Assembly: GCF_003944715.1 (NCBI RefSeq)
Contig: NZ_RWIT01000003.1
Span: 186,001 to 250,000, forward strand
Length of the DNA stretch: 64,000 nucleotides
Reading direction: 5' to 3'
DNA from: Hymenobacter rigui
GTDB lineage: Bacteria > Bacteroidota > Bacteroidia > Cytophagales > Hymenobacteraceae
Numbering within the stretch: position 1 is the first letter of the stretch; every line of letters starts with the position of its first letter. A model generated the notes under the pieces. The model made no database searches. It was not told the origin of the DNA and was given only the letters and a program-made list of their open reading frames with translations. Positions 51,055 through 59,758 of this stretch are shown here, piece by piece. The translations under genes were made by a program, and so were the position numbers.

Positions 51055-52872
51055 ATGGCTGCCCGTCCCGAACTGCAAGACCAAATCCGCCAACTACCGC
51101 ACCGCCCCGGTGTGTATAAATACTTTGGTGAAGAAGATGTTATTATTTACGTGGGCAAGGCCATTGACCTGCGCAAGCGCGTAAGCAGCTACTTCACCAA
51201 GCAGGACCATAATAAGAAGACCCAGCAGCTGGTCAAGAACATCCGCCGCATTGAGTTTACCATCGTTGACTCGGAGTCTGACGCCTTCCTGCTAGAAAAC
51301 AACCTCATCAAGCAGCACCAGCCCAAGTATAACATCCTGCTCAAGGACGGCAAGACTTACCCGTACCTGCTACTCACCAACGAACGGTTCCCACGTCTTA
51401 TTCCCACCCGCAACAAGATTCCCGGCCAGGGCCGCTACTACGGCCCGTATGCCAACGTGACGGGTATGAACTTGCTGCTGGAGCTGATTCGGGCCCTGTA
51501 TCCGTTGCGTACCTGCACCTATAACCTCTCGTCCCAGAACATCGAGGCCGGCAAGTTCAAAGTGTGCCTTGAGTACCACCTGGGCAACTGCAAAGGCCCT
51601 TGCGAGGGTCACCAGGACGAGGAAACATACAATCAATACATCCAGCAGATTCGTCAGATTCTGAATGGCGACCTGCGCCTGCCCAAGCAGTATTTCCGGG
51701 AACGGATGACTCAGGCGGCTCAGGAACAGCAGTACGAGCTGGCCCATCAATACAAGCTCAAGCTCGATAAGCTGGATGAGTTCCAGAGCAAGAGCACCAT
51801 CGTGAATGCCTCTCTCTCCAATATTGATGTGTTCAGCATCGTATCGAATGAGAAATCGGCTTTTATCAGCTACCTGAAGGTGATGAACGGCAGCATTGTG
51901 CTTACCCAATCAGTAGAGGTACAGAAGAAGCTCGATGAGCCTGACGAGGAGATTCTGGCTCCGCTGATCATGCAGATGCGGCAGGAGTTCGAAAGCGAAT
52001 CGAAAGAGATTCTGACGAACGTTCCCGTACCCAGCCTGCCGCTGCCCGGCGTCAGCATTGCCCAGCCCCAGATTGGCGACAAGCGCAAGCTCATCGAGCT
52101 GGGCCTGAAAAACGTGCTCTACCTGCGTAAGGAAAAGGAAAGCATGAATGACCGGAGCAAAGACCTGAACGAAGTACGCATCATGGAAACCATCCGCAAG
52201 GATTTACGCCTGACGGAGCTTCCTAAGCACATCGAATGCTTTGACAACTCCAACTTCCAGGGCGACAATCCGGTGGCTGCTATGGTGTGTTTCCGCAACG
52301 CCAAACCCAGCAAGAAAGACTACCGCCACTACCACATTAAAACCGTCATCGGCCCCAACGACTTCGACTCGATGTATGAAGTGGTGACGCGGCGTTATCG
52401 CCGCCTGGTGGATGAAGGGGCCAGCCTGCCGCAGCTGGTTATCGTGGATGGTGGCAAAGGTCAGCTTAGTATGGCTGTGAAGGCCCTGAAAGACCTTAAC
52501 CTCTGGGGCCAGATGGCCGTCATTGGCATTGCCAAGCGTCTGGAGGAAATCTACGTTCCCAACGACCCGCTACCACTCTACATTGATAAGAAGAGCGAGT
52601 CACTCCGCCTGTTCCAGCGCATGCGCGACGAGGTGCACCGCTTCGGCATCACCTTTCACCGCTCCCGCCGCGACGCGGCCACCCTCAAAACCGAGCTAAC
52701 CGAAGTCAAAGGCCTCGGCCCCATTACCGCCGATAAGCTCCTGGCCAAATTCAAATCCGTCAAAAAAATCAAGGAGCTGTCCGAGCAGGAACTCACCGAT
52801 GAGGTAGGCAAGGCCAAAGCCCGCATCCTGCTCAGCTACTTCAGCCAGCAGGAAGACGCTCCTGCCAGCTAA
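51055..52872 (+). CDS. uvrC: Excinuclease ABC subunit C
   Basis: This is a 605-residue nucleotide excision repair nuclease. The N-terminal GIY-YIG domain holds RPGVYKYFGEEDVIIYVGKAIDLRKR. The Cys-rich motif CLEYHLGNCKGPCEG, a UVR segment (LAHQYKLKLDKLDEFQSK), the RNase H-like domain (IECFDNSNFQGDNPVAAMVCF) and the C-terminal HhH region (LTEVKGLGPITADKLLAKFKSVKKI) follow. It acts with UvrAB to cut on both sides of a DNA lesion. It is monocistronic, and ends at a bidirectional terminator shared with gldN. Confidence 0.97.
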   Translation: MAARPELQDQIRQLPHRPGVYKYFGEEDVIIYVGKAIDLRKRVSSYFTKQDHNKKTQQLVKNIRRIEFTIVDSESDAFLLENNLIKQHQPKYNILLKDGKTYPYLLLTNERFPRLIPTRNKIPGQGRYYGPYANVTGMNLLLELIRALYPLRTCTYNLSSQNIEAGKFKVCLEYHLGNCKGPCEGHQDEETYNQYIQQIRQILNGDLRLPKQYFRERMTQAAQEQQYELAHQYKLKLDKLDEFQSKSTIVNASLSNIDVFSIVSNEKSAFISYLKVMNGSIVLTQSVEVQKKLDEPDEEILAPLIMQMRQEFESESKEILTNVPVPSLPLPGVSIAQPQIGDKRKLIELGLKNVLYLRKEKESMNDRSKDLNEVRIMETIRKDLRLTELPKHIECFDNSNFQGDNPVAAMVCFRNAKPSKKDYRHYHIKTVIGPNDFDSMYEVVTRRYRRLVDEGASLPQLVIVDGGKGQLSMAVKALKDLNLWGQMAVIGIAKRLEEIYVPNDPLPLYIDKKSESLRLFQRMRDEVHRFGITFHRSRRDAATLKTELTEVKGLGPITADKLLAKFKSVKKIKELSEQELTDEVGKAKARILLSYFSQQEDAPAS

Positions 52873-52895
52873 GTATCAACTCCTTTTTGAACAAC

Positions 52896-52928
52896 AAAAA
52901 GCCCCAACCGTAACCGGTTGGGGCTTTT
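52896..52928. terminator. Bidirectional terminator between uvrC and gldN
   Basis: A 14-bp stem AAAAAGCCCCAACC/GGTTGGGGCTTTT with a short loop is flanked by A and T runs. It ends both convergent transcripts. Confidence 0.88.
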
Positions 52929-52981
52929 GCTTGCAAAAGATTCACGGATGAATCAGCTGCAAAATCTGTTAAATCAATAGC

Positions 52982-53869
52982 TTAGAAGGACCACAGATTG
53001 TACTCATACTCAATCAGGTCGGCGGCAGCTTGCTGCGAAGCCAGAATACCCTGCTGCTGACCACCGTAGATTTCGTCCAGACGCGAATCGTTGGGGTTAG
53101 AAACCTTCACGATGTAAGAGTTGAACAACCACAGCTCAAACGCATCAGCCAGGTTCTTATGCTGGGCGTCGTTCTGGGGGTTAAACCAGATAGCCTTGTC
53201 CGGGTTAGCCCGGAACATGCGCACCAAGTCGCTGTACTTGAAATAACCAATCGGCTTTTCAATGCCCGAAGTATTCGAACCCAGCGTCGAAGGCACCAGC
53301 AGACCAATGGATTTAATGTCGTGATACATTCTCGACCGTTTCTTGTCGAAAATCATATCCTCTTTCATCTCCAACTGATAGATATCCTTGGGCCGATACT
53401 CGTAGCTCGGCGGAGCGGCAGGCTTTTTCGGAGCAGCAGCAGCAGCCCGGCCATTACGACCACGTGGAGCAGGAGTACCCCAGTCATCACCAGTATCCTC
53501 GGTAAAGCCAGCTGCTTTTTCTTCATCGCTCAGGCCAGCGCTGGCTTCAGCATACGACATGTTGCCCAAGAACTCCTTCGAAGAAAGAGTAGTGGTCAGT
53601 GAGTCGCTGCGGTAGGCCTGCAGTTCACCCCGTTTTACAGCGTCAATGATTACGCGGCTGATTTCCTTCTGTTCCGCGAACATGGGCTTGTTCTGCTTCT
53701 CGCGCAGGTCAATCGCGCGCCAGATGGTCTTCCGGAACATGATGTCCGAATTCGGAATCGGGCGGTACGAGCCATTGCTGCTCGCGGTGGTAGCTTGTTC
53801 CTGAGCCGAAGCTGCCACCGACAGCGTCAGGCCGGCCGTCAGAGCGGCGAAGGAGAGGAATTTGTTCAT
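52982..53869 (-). CDS. gldN: Type IX secretion/gliding motility protein GldN
   Basis: This is a 295-residue periplasmic protein with a signal peptide (LTLSVAASAQ). It follows GldM and contains the characteristic YQLEMKEDMIFDKKRSRMYHDIKSIGLLVPSTLG and IGYFKYSDLVRMFR segments of the GldN/PorN family. It joins GldK at the outer-membrane ring of the type IX system. A Pro/Ala/Lys-rich stretch in the middle (AAAAPKKPAAPPSYEYRPKD) may be a flexible linker. It is the last gene of gldKLMN. Confidence 0.93.
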   Translation of the reverse strand: MNKFLSFAALTAGLTLSVAASAQEQATTASSNGSYRPIPNSDIMFRKTIWRAIDLREKQNKPMFAEQKEISRVIIDAVKRGELQAYRSDSLTTTLSSKEFLGNMSYAEASAGLSDEEKAAGFTEDTGDDWGTPAPRGRNGRAAAAAPKKPAAPPSYEYRPKDIYQLEMKEDMIFDKKRSRMYHDIKSIGLLVPSTLGSNTSGIEKPIGYFKYSDLVRMFRANPDKAIWFNPQNDAQHKNLADAFELWLFNSYIVKVSNPNDSRLDEIYGGQQQGILASQQAAADLIEYEYNLWSF

Positions 53870-53917
53870 ACCTGGGTAATCAAAAAAGCGCGGCGGATAG
53901 TTCAGAACCAGTAACGC

Positions 53918-55498
53918 TTACAGCAGCGGAATATTGAACTGCTTCGACACATTTACGTCTTCCACATTGCCCTGGAAGTTCTGACGCTGCACACCTTTTA
54001 CTTCGATGTACAGACGGTCACCTTCACGAGCCGTGTTTACCACGCTGCTCAGGTCAACGGTCGGGCCGTTTACGGTGATGGTTTGCATGGCCGGACGCTT
54101 ACCACGAACCAGCGTTACCTCATAGCGCGATACCCGGAAACGGGCGTCATCGGGCAGGAAGGTAGCAAAGCCGGCATCAGCTACGGCCTTCAGGTTCATG
54201 TTGCGCACAGCCGTAATCGGAGTGCCCTGCTTTTCGTTAGCCGGACGACCACCAACCCAGCACTGAATTTCAGGCTTAGGAATCGGACGAACCTGGAAGG
54301 TCTGCGAACCGATGGGGTTGCCACCGCTGCTTACGCTCAAGGTTACTTCTTTCGAGTTCGGAATCAGGGTTACTTCACCCTTCGCCGAGCCTTTGATGGT
54401 AGAAGCACCGGAAGCCGAGAAGCTGGGGTCGTACTGGGCACCCAGAGCAGGTACCTGCACGCTAAGCTTGTTGCCGCACTTGAAGTACAGCGCCTGCACC
54501 GAAGCCGACTGAATCTGCATTACCGGCTTGGTGATGGTATAAGGAACCGTCACGTTGAAGGTCGTGTCACGACCGTTCTGCTTGAAGCGGATAGTGCCTT
54601 TCCAGGAAGCCTTGGCGTTACCGGCCTGATCGAAAGAGCCCGGACGAGCCGTGAATTCGATTTTTCCGTGACCGTTCGGGTCTACTTTCAAAGGCGAACC
54701 ATTCAGCGTCATGCTGGGGTTCAGGCCCGAAGCCGAAGCCGTCAGGAACAGTTCAGCTTTGTATTTGGTACCAGCCGCAACCGTGTTCGACTCAGCACTG
54801 GCGAAGGCGCCAATCTTATCGAAAACGATTACTGTACCACCTACCTGCTGCGACAGAGCATTCAAAGCGTCCGACTCATATTTCAGCACTTCGGCTTCTT
54901 TCTGAGACAATACAGCCAAAGCGGCAACCACCGGCGTATTTTCGAAGTTGAGTTGAGCGAAGTTTTTGTTCTTCTGCTCCTTCTCCGTTACCATCGGGTC
55001 TTCTTTAGCATCGAGCGCCAAAGAGCCAGCGTTAGGCACAAACTGTTTGATATAGGTGGAGAACTTATTCAGTTCACCTTTCATTTTGTAGCCTTCTCCA
55101 TTCTGAGAGGCACCTAACATGAGTTCCGCTACTTTATCTTCGGCGCTCATGTTTTTGAACTCGTTCTTGCCTTTGTTTTCTGTCTTCTCGAGCAGCTTTT
55201 GGCGCACATCAGACAGATAGGCAATTACTTTCTGAGTTTCCTGGCGTACTTCCTCGCTACGCTTGAGCACTGCCAGGTCTTTGGCTTGGTTACGGTTTTT
55301 CTCAACCTGAGCTTTGATACCTTTTACCGCACCTTCGTTTGCCTTCGACACTTTGCCGTTGATAGCCGACAAGCTGTCATCAAGGAATTTGAACTTGAGC
55401 AGAATTGCTGAGTTTACTTGTAGGGCCAGAAGAGCGGTGAGTACCAAGTACATCATACCGATCATCTTCTGCCGCGGAGTCTCTTTACCTCCCGCCAT
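53918..55498 (-). CDS. gldM: Type IX secretion/gliding motility protein GldM
   Basis: This is a 526-residue protein with one N-terminal TM helix (MIGMMYLVLTALLALQVNSAILLKF), then a helical bundle D1 (up to about residue 220) and Ig-like domains (D2-D4) that end with QNFQGNVEDVNVSKQFNIPLL. With GldL it forms the proton-driven inner-membrane motor of the type IX system. The start with MAGGKETPRQK is conserved in the family. It lies 62 bases after gldL and 48 before gldN. Confidence 0.96.
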   Translation of the reverse strand: MAGGKETPRQKMIGMMYLVLTALLALQVNSAILLKFKFLDDSLSAINGKVSKANEGAVKGIKAQVEKNRNQAKDLAVLKRSEEVRQETQKVIAYLSDVRQKLLEKTENKGKNEFKNMSAEDKVAELMLGASQNGEGYKMKGELNKFSTYIKQFVPNAGSLALDAKEDPMVTEKEQKNKNFAQLNFENTPVVAALAVLSQKEAEVLKYESDALNALSQQVGGTVIVFDKIGAFASAESNTVAAGTKYKAELFLTASASGLNPSMTLNGSPLKVDPNGHGKIEFTARPGSFDQAGNAKASWKGTIRFKQNGRDTTFNVTVPYTITKPVMQIQSASVQALYFKCGNKLSVQVPALGAQYDPSFSASGASTIKGSAKGEVTLIPNSKEVTLSVSSGGNPIGSQTFQVRPIPKPEIQCWVGGRPANEKQGTPITAVRNMNLKAVADAGFATFLPDDARFRVSRYEVTLVRGKRPAMQTITVNGPTVDLSSVVNTAREGDRLYIEVKGVQRQNFQGNVEDVNVSKQFNIPLL

Positions 55499-55560
55499 CG
55501 TGTCTACCTATTCTAGTACTAGTGGAACTAATATCTGAAACGTTATGCCGTGCGGCTACC

Positions 55561-56367
55561 TTAGTTGGTAGCGCGCATAGCGTTCAGCATGTTACCATAC
55601 ACACGATTCAGCGAGCTGAGGTTGGTGGTCAGGCTGGTCACTTCCTGCTTGAACTGGTCGGTTTCTTTCCCAGCTTCGGTCAGGTTCTCCATGGCCTGGG
55701 CCAGGGTGCCGTAGAATTTGTTCATCGACTTCAGGTGCGTATTAGCATCCTGCAGTTCCATTTCGTACACGGCGTTCAGCGCACCCAGGTTCTTGGTTAC
55801 GTTCTGCACCTGCACGTGGTACTCACGGGCATCGTTGGTAGCGTCAGCCATAGCCGTCATAGCCTGAGCAGTGGCCGAATACGATTCGTTGATACGCTCC
55901 AAGGAGGAGGCAGCGCTACGAACTTTAGCGGTATACTCGTCGGTGGCGCTGGTTGCGTCGCCGAGGGTCGAGAGCTGCTGCGTGGTGGTGCTCAGACGGT
56001 TCAGGCCCTGGCCCAGCGAAGCAATAGCCTCGGGAGTTACGTTGGCATCTTTCAGCATATCGTCCAGCTTGCGGGTCAGGCCCGTGCCGGTGCTCTGCTC
56101 AACAAATTTGTTGCTGTTGGTGGAGGGGTCGTAGCCTTCGCTCAGCTCAGGGTACACCAACGACCAATCAACTTCTTTGGCGTTAGGCTGGAAAGCACTC
56201 AGAAGGAAGATCAGTGCCTCAGTGCCCAGACCTACAATCAGCATTTCGCTGGCACCTTCCCAGTGCTGGATTTTGAACAATGCCCCTACAATTACTACTG
56301 CTGCGCCGATACCGTATACTTTGGGCATCAACACATCGTACAGAAAACTACCGCCTTTAGCTGCCAT
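55561..56367 (-). CDS. gldL: Type IX secretion/gliding motility protein GldL
   Basis: This is a 268-residue protein with two N-terminal TM helices (GIGAAVVIVGALFKI and EMLIVGLGTEALIFLLSAF). The membrane Glu residues in HWEGASEM and LGTEALIF are candidates for proton relay. A long cytoplasmic helical domain with repeats (TTQQLSTLGDATSATDEYTAKVRSAASSLERINESYSATAQAM) follows. It assembles with GldM as the motor. It starts 103 bases after the end of gldK. Confidence 0.96.
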   Translation of the reverse strand: MAAKGGSFLYDVLMPKVYGIGAAVVIVGALFKIQHWEGASEMLIVGLGTEALIFLLSAFQPNAKEVDWSLVYPELSEGYDPSTNSNKFVEQSTGTGLTRKLDDMLKDANVTPEAIASLGQGLNRLSTTTQQLSTLGDATSATDEYTAKVRSAASSLERINESYSATAQAMTAMADATNDAREYHVQVQNVTKNLGALNAVYEMELQDANTHLKSMNKFYGTLAQAMENLTEAGKETDQFKQEVTSLTTNLSSLNRVYGNMLNAMRATN

Positions 56368-56470
56368 GTGATTGTGGTGTTGGAAAAAAGAAGTTGTTGG
56401 TAATGAGTTTTAAAAGAAACGCGGGAGAATTGTGTATGGGGTTTTCTGGTAAGTCAGCCAAGGCGGCTAC

Positions 56471-57490
56471 TTAGTTCAGGCTTTGGTTCGTGCCCATGCC
56501 AATCTGAATCATGGCCGTGCGGAAACCAATGTAAGAACGGGCTGAATCCTGGTATTCGAAGTTACGGGTACCGGTTTCGAGGAAGTAAGCAATGTCCTTC
56601 CAGGAACCACCACGTACTACTTTGCGGGGCTCGTTGTCATCGGGGTTGGTGGGGTTCATATCCCATACTACCGGCACCGAGGCTTCCATGTAGGCATCAT
56701 CGCACCACTCAGCTACGTTGCCCGACATATCGTACAGGCCGAAGTCGTTGGGGAAGAAAGCTCCAACAGGCGAAGTGTAAGCGTAGCCGTCCGAAGCGTA
56801 GTCGCCACGGCCGGGCTTGAAGTTGGCCAACATGCAGCCCTTCGAGTTACGCAGGTACGGGCCACCCCAAGGGTACGTAGCCAAGTCGCGGCCACCACGA
56901 GCGGCGTACTCCCACTCAGCCTCTGAGGGCAGACGGAAGTTCGGCGTTGGAGCAAGGCCAGCTTCCGCGTTGGCGGCATTCTTGTTTTTGGTGCGCCAGT
57001 TGCAGAAGTATTTAGCCGCAAACCAGTCAACTCCTACCACTGGGTAGTCGTCGAAAGCCGGATGCGTATAGTAATATTCCATCAGCGGGTCACCCATGTG
57101 GTAAGTGAAGTCGCGCACCCACACCGTGGTATCGGGGTATAGTTCCGTCATCACGTACTCTTCGCCCAGTACATCAATAGAATCCTGCCGGATGGCATTC
57201 ATGAATTGACGGTATTCGTTGTTGGTAATTTCGGTCTCATCCATGTAGAAGCCGGCAATAGTTACCTGCTTGTTCATGTTCACCATAGAAGCCGATATAT
57301 CCTGGTCCGTCTGGCCCATGTGGAAAGTTCCACCGGGGCAGGGCACCATACCGTAGGGTACTTCCTGAGGATTAAACTCCGGACGATCCTCCGCCCCAAC
57401 CAGGTCGCCTTGCGGTCCTTTACCGAAACCACAGCCTCCCAGGATAAGCGTCGAAATAGCGACGAGAGGCAATACGAAATACTTGTTCAT
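56471..57490 (-). CDS. gldK: Type IX secretion/gliding lipoprotein GldK
   Basis: This is a 339-residue lipoprotein (lipobox LILGGC). It belongs to the formylglycine-generating-enzyme/SUMF-like fold: PCPGGTFHMGQTD, FYMDETEITNNEYRQF, DYPVVGVDWFAAKYFCNW, FRLPSEAEWEYAARGG and VVRGGSW. In GldK the fold is structural; the protein forms the outer-membrane ring with GldN. It is the first gene of gldKLMN, and a probable -7/-33 promoter lies 40-60 bases upstream. Confidence 0.96.
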   Translation of the reverse strand: MNKYFVLPLVAISTLILGGCGFGKGPQGDLVGAEDRPEFNPQEVPYGMVPCPGGTFHMGQTDQDISASMVNMNKQVTIAGFYMDETEITNNEYRQFMNAIRQDSIDVLGEEYVMTELYPDTTVWVRDFTYHMGDPLMEYYYTHPAFDDYPVVGVDWFAAKYFCNWRTKNKNAANAEAGLAPTPNFRLPSEAEWEYAARGGRDLATYPWGGPYLRNSKGCMLANFKPGRGDYASDGYAYTSPVGAFFPNDFGLYDMSGNVAEWCDDAYMEASVPVVWDMNPTNPDDNEPRKVVRGGSWKDIAYFLETGTRNFEYQDSARSYIGFRTAMIQIGMGTNQSLN

Positions 57491-57525
57491 GTGAGAAAGA
57501 AAAAGACGGTCGAGGCGGCGATATC

Positions 57526-57553
57526 CAAAGATTACAATTTTCGAGCTGGCAAA
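57526..57553 (-). promoter_or_regulatory. Probable gldK operon promoter
   Basis: On the minus strand an AATCTTTG box (one mismatch to TAnnTTTG) at 57526-57533 and a TTTG at 57550-57553 are separated by 16 bases. They lie 36 bases before the gldK ATG, as expected for a Bacteroidota promoter. Confidence 0.5.
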
Positions 57554-57724
57554 TCTAACGAATCATACGTTCGTACGCAAGCCTATCGCTCAATGCATAC
57601 CATTTGTCTGCGAACAAGCCTTTCAGCCGGTTAAACAATGGCTAGCAGTGAGTTAATACGAGCTTGTCAGTTGTGCCAGGACAATAAAGAAGTAAGAATG
57701 GTTTCCTACGACGGAGGCCTCTTT

Positions 57725-58717
57725 TTAGAAGCTGTAACGCGGTGTGCGGATTGCGGGACGGACTGCCAAACCAGGTTTCGGCAGACGATAGGAGAGCATA
57801 ATTTCAAAGGAGCTAAGCGCCCGAGCATCTTGATTAAATGCAATCAAGTCGTAAGCCAATCCCACACGCATGGCATTGTCTTTTGAAAAGCTTAGTCCTC
57901 CCAGTGCGGTAAAGGATTCATCATACCGGTAGCCGATTCCGCCCCAGAAACGGTCGTTGAAAGTAGCGCGTACGCCAGCCTCATACGAATTGTTTTTGAA
58001 TGTGAACTTGTTGCTGTCGCCAAATTTCCCTGGCAGCACCATCTTCATCAGCACCGTAGGAGTTACTACAACGGATGAGGAGGCCTCAATATTATATCCG
58101 GCCGTCAGATACGCGTGATTTTCGTTGATGTACTCAGCGGTTTTGCCGCCGGCGACCTGGCTGTTAAACTGGTACTCAGAACGCAGCAGGTTATTGACAC
58201 TCAAACCAGCATATAGTTTCTCAGACTCGTACCACACCCCAATACCAGCATCAATTTTGCGGTCGGCACCCTCCTGGGGCACTTTTACATCGTCCTTATC
58301 AATGGGCCGATAGGTTCCCTGATATATATTGTTTAGAACGCCCTGCACCCCAATACCGAGGCGCCCCTCTCCTACTTTTAGATGCTTGGAGTAGGAAAGC
58401 TGTACGTTAGTGGTAGTGAGCTGCGCGATTCTGTCACGGTAAATACCAATACCCAATCCACCGCCAATGGCTGCTACGGGCAATGAAGCCGTGAGCATAT
58501 AGGTCTGAGGAGAGCCCCCTGAGTCGAACGTAGCATCGTAGCCGAAGTATTGCGCACGACCTAAGGCGGTTATTTCCCCTTGCCCCTTGATACCAGCATA
58601 CGCGGGGTTCAGGAACATCCCATTAAAGCCGTAGTGGCTAAACTGGGGCTGCTGCTGCGCCAGCGCGGTGCCAAAAGCAACGGAGGAGAAGAGTATAACT
58701 AGTAAAGTTCTCTTCAT
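57725..58717 (-). CDS. PorP/SprF family type IX secretion membrane protein
   Basis: This is a 330-residue outer-membrane beta-barrel-like protein with a signal peptide (SVAFGTALAQ). The start QQPQFSHYGFNGMFLNPAYAGIKGQGEITALGRAQYFGYD and the alternating aromatic strands to SFEIMLSYRLP fit PorP/SprF, which help secrete or anchor type IX cargo and the adhesin SprB in relatives. It lies next to gldKLMN, 234 bases upstream, and has its own promoter region. Which cargo it serves is unknown. Confidence 0.9.
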   Translation of the reverse strand: MKRTLLVILFSSVAFGTALAQQQPQFSHYGFNGMFLNPAYAGIKGQGEITALGRAQYFGYDATFDSGGSPQTYMLTASLPVAAIGGGLGIGIYRDRIAQLTTTNVQLSYSKHLKVGEGRLGIGVQGVLNNIYQGTYRPIDKDDVKVPQEGADRKIDAGIGVWYESEKLYAGLSVNNLLRSEYQFNSQVAGGKTAEYINENHAYLTAGYNIEASSSVVVTPTVLMKMVLPGKFGDSNKFTFKNNSYEAGVRATFNDRFWGGIGYRYDESFTALGGLSFSKDNAMRVGLAYDLIAFNQDARALSSFEIMLSYRLPKPGLAVRPAIRTPRYSF

Positions 58718-58808
58718 AAAAGGACTGATTTAGGGCAAGTTACGATTGGAAAAAGGAAGGCATGTCGTTTCCAAATGTATGCAAAAAACCCTCTACAACA
58801 AATCCCGC

Positions 58809-58845
58809 AAAAAAAACACGAGGGAATAGCCAGACTACTCCCTCG
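58809..58845 (-). terminator. Intrinsic terminator of the hemD operon
   Basis: On the minus strand a stem CGAGGGA/TCCCTCG (58819-58845) is followed by T-rich sequence (A run at 58809-58816), after the hemD stop codon. Confidence 0.75.
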
Positions 58846-58864
58846 CGCTCAACTTATGAAGCTA

Positions 58865-59683
58865 TTACTTACTACTTTTCTTCTCTTTCAGCAGCTCAGC
58901 ACCGTGGTGCTGGCGGATGTATGCCTCGATGGCCCCCGTCATGGAAGGGGCATTTGGCTGAGGTGCCTCAATATCAAGCTCTAACCCAGCATCAATCACC
59001 GCTTTGGCAGTGGTCGGCCCGAAGGCGGCAATACGGGTACCGTTCTGCTCGAAATCGGGGAAGTTAATAAAGAGGGAACTGATACCGGAAGGGCTGAAAA
59101 ACGCAATACAGTCGTACTTCACATCCGACAGATCCGACAGGTCACTGGCGACAGTACGATAGATGACGGCTTCGGTAAACTTGAAGCCGTTGGCCCGCAT
59201 GAATTCCGGAATATCGTCCTTGCGAATATCAGAGCATGGGTAGAGGAACTTCTCACCTTTATGCTTCTTGATAACATCAAACAGGTCGGCGGCGGTGCGT
59301 TGCCCAACGAACAGCTTACGCTTGCGCAGCACAATGTACTTCTGCAAATAATTGGCTGTCTGCTCCGAAATACAGAAGTATTTCATTTCAGCGGGCATCT
59401 CAATCTTTGCCTCCTGACAAATCCGGAAGAAGTGGTCCACGGCATTCCGGCTCGTAAAGATGACGGCCGTGTGCTCCTGGATGTTGACTTTCTCTTTCCG
59501 AAAATCCTTGTAGGATACCGGTTGAACCTCAATGAATTCCCGGAAATCCACTTTGATACCGTATTTATCTGCAATAGAAAAATACGGCGAGACGTCGTTG
59601 GCGGGTTTAGGCTGGGTGACCAGGATGCTGGAGATACGCTTGGCGTGACGGCCCGTCCCCGGTTGGTCTTTGCTCTCGGCCAT
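58865..59683 (-). CDS. hemD: Uroporphyrinogen-III synthase
   Basis: This is a 272-residue enzyme of tetrapyrrole synthesis, closing hydroxymethylbilane to uroporphyrinogen III. It has the two-lobed HemD fold with weak sequence conservation; the segments VIFTSRNAVDHFFRI, IAFFSPSGISSLFINFP and IAAFGPTTAKAVIDAGLELDIEAPQPNAPSM match it. It is long for HemD because of a short N-terminal extension. No other heme gene is close. It is probably co-transcribed with the DUF4271 gene upstream. Confidence 0.88.
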   Translation of the reverse strand: MAESKDQPGTGRHAKRISSILVTQPKPANDVSPYFSIADKYGIKVDFREFIEVQPVSYKDFRKEKVNIQEHTAVIFTSRNAVDHFFRICQEAKIEMPAEMKYFCISEQTANYLQKYIVLRKRKLFVGQRTAADLFDVIKKHKGEKFLYPCSDIRKDDIPEFMRANGFKFTEAVIYRTVASDLSDLSDVKYDCIAFFSPSGISSLFINFPDFEQNGTRIAAFGPTTAKAVIDAGLELDIEAPQPNAPSMTGAIEAYIRQHHGAELLKEKKSSK

Positions 59684-59758
59684 AGGGTAGAAAAAGGGTA
59701 AGTCTAAGGCAATAAGGGGGCGTTGCGGCTACTTCCGGGGCAACCCGGTAGTGGTGTG

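Noticed and set aside
57638..57886. 82-residue Cys-containing open frame on the plus strand near the porP/sprF end
   Set aside because: More than half overlaps the 3' end of the porP/sprF gene in the other direction and no RBS or homology is visible, though the CQLC/CADC pattern looked like a zinc finger at first.
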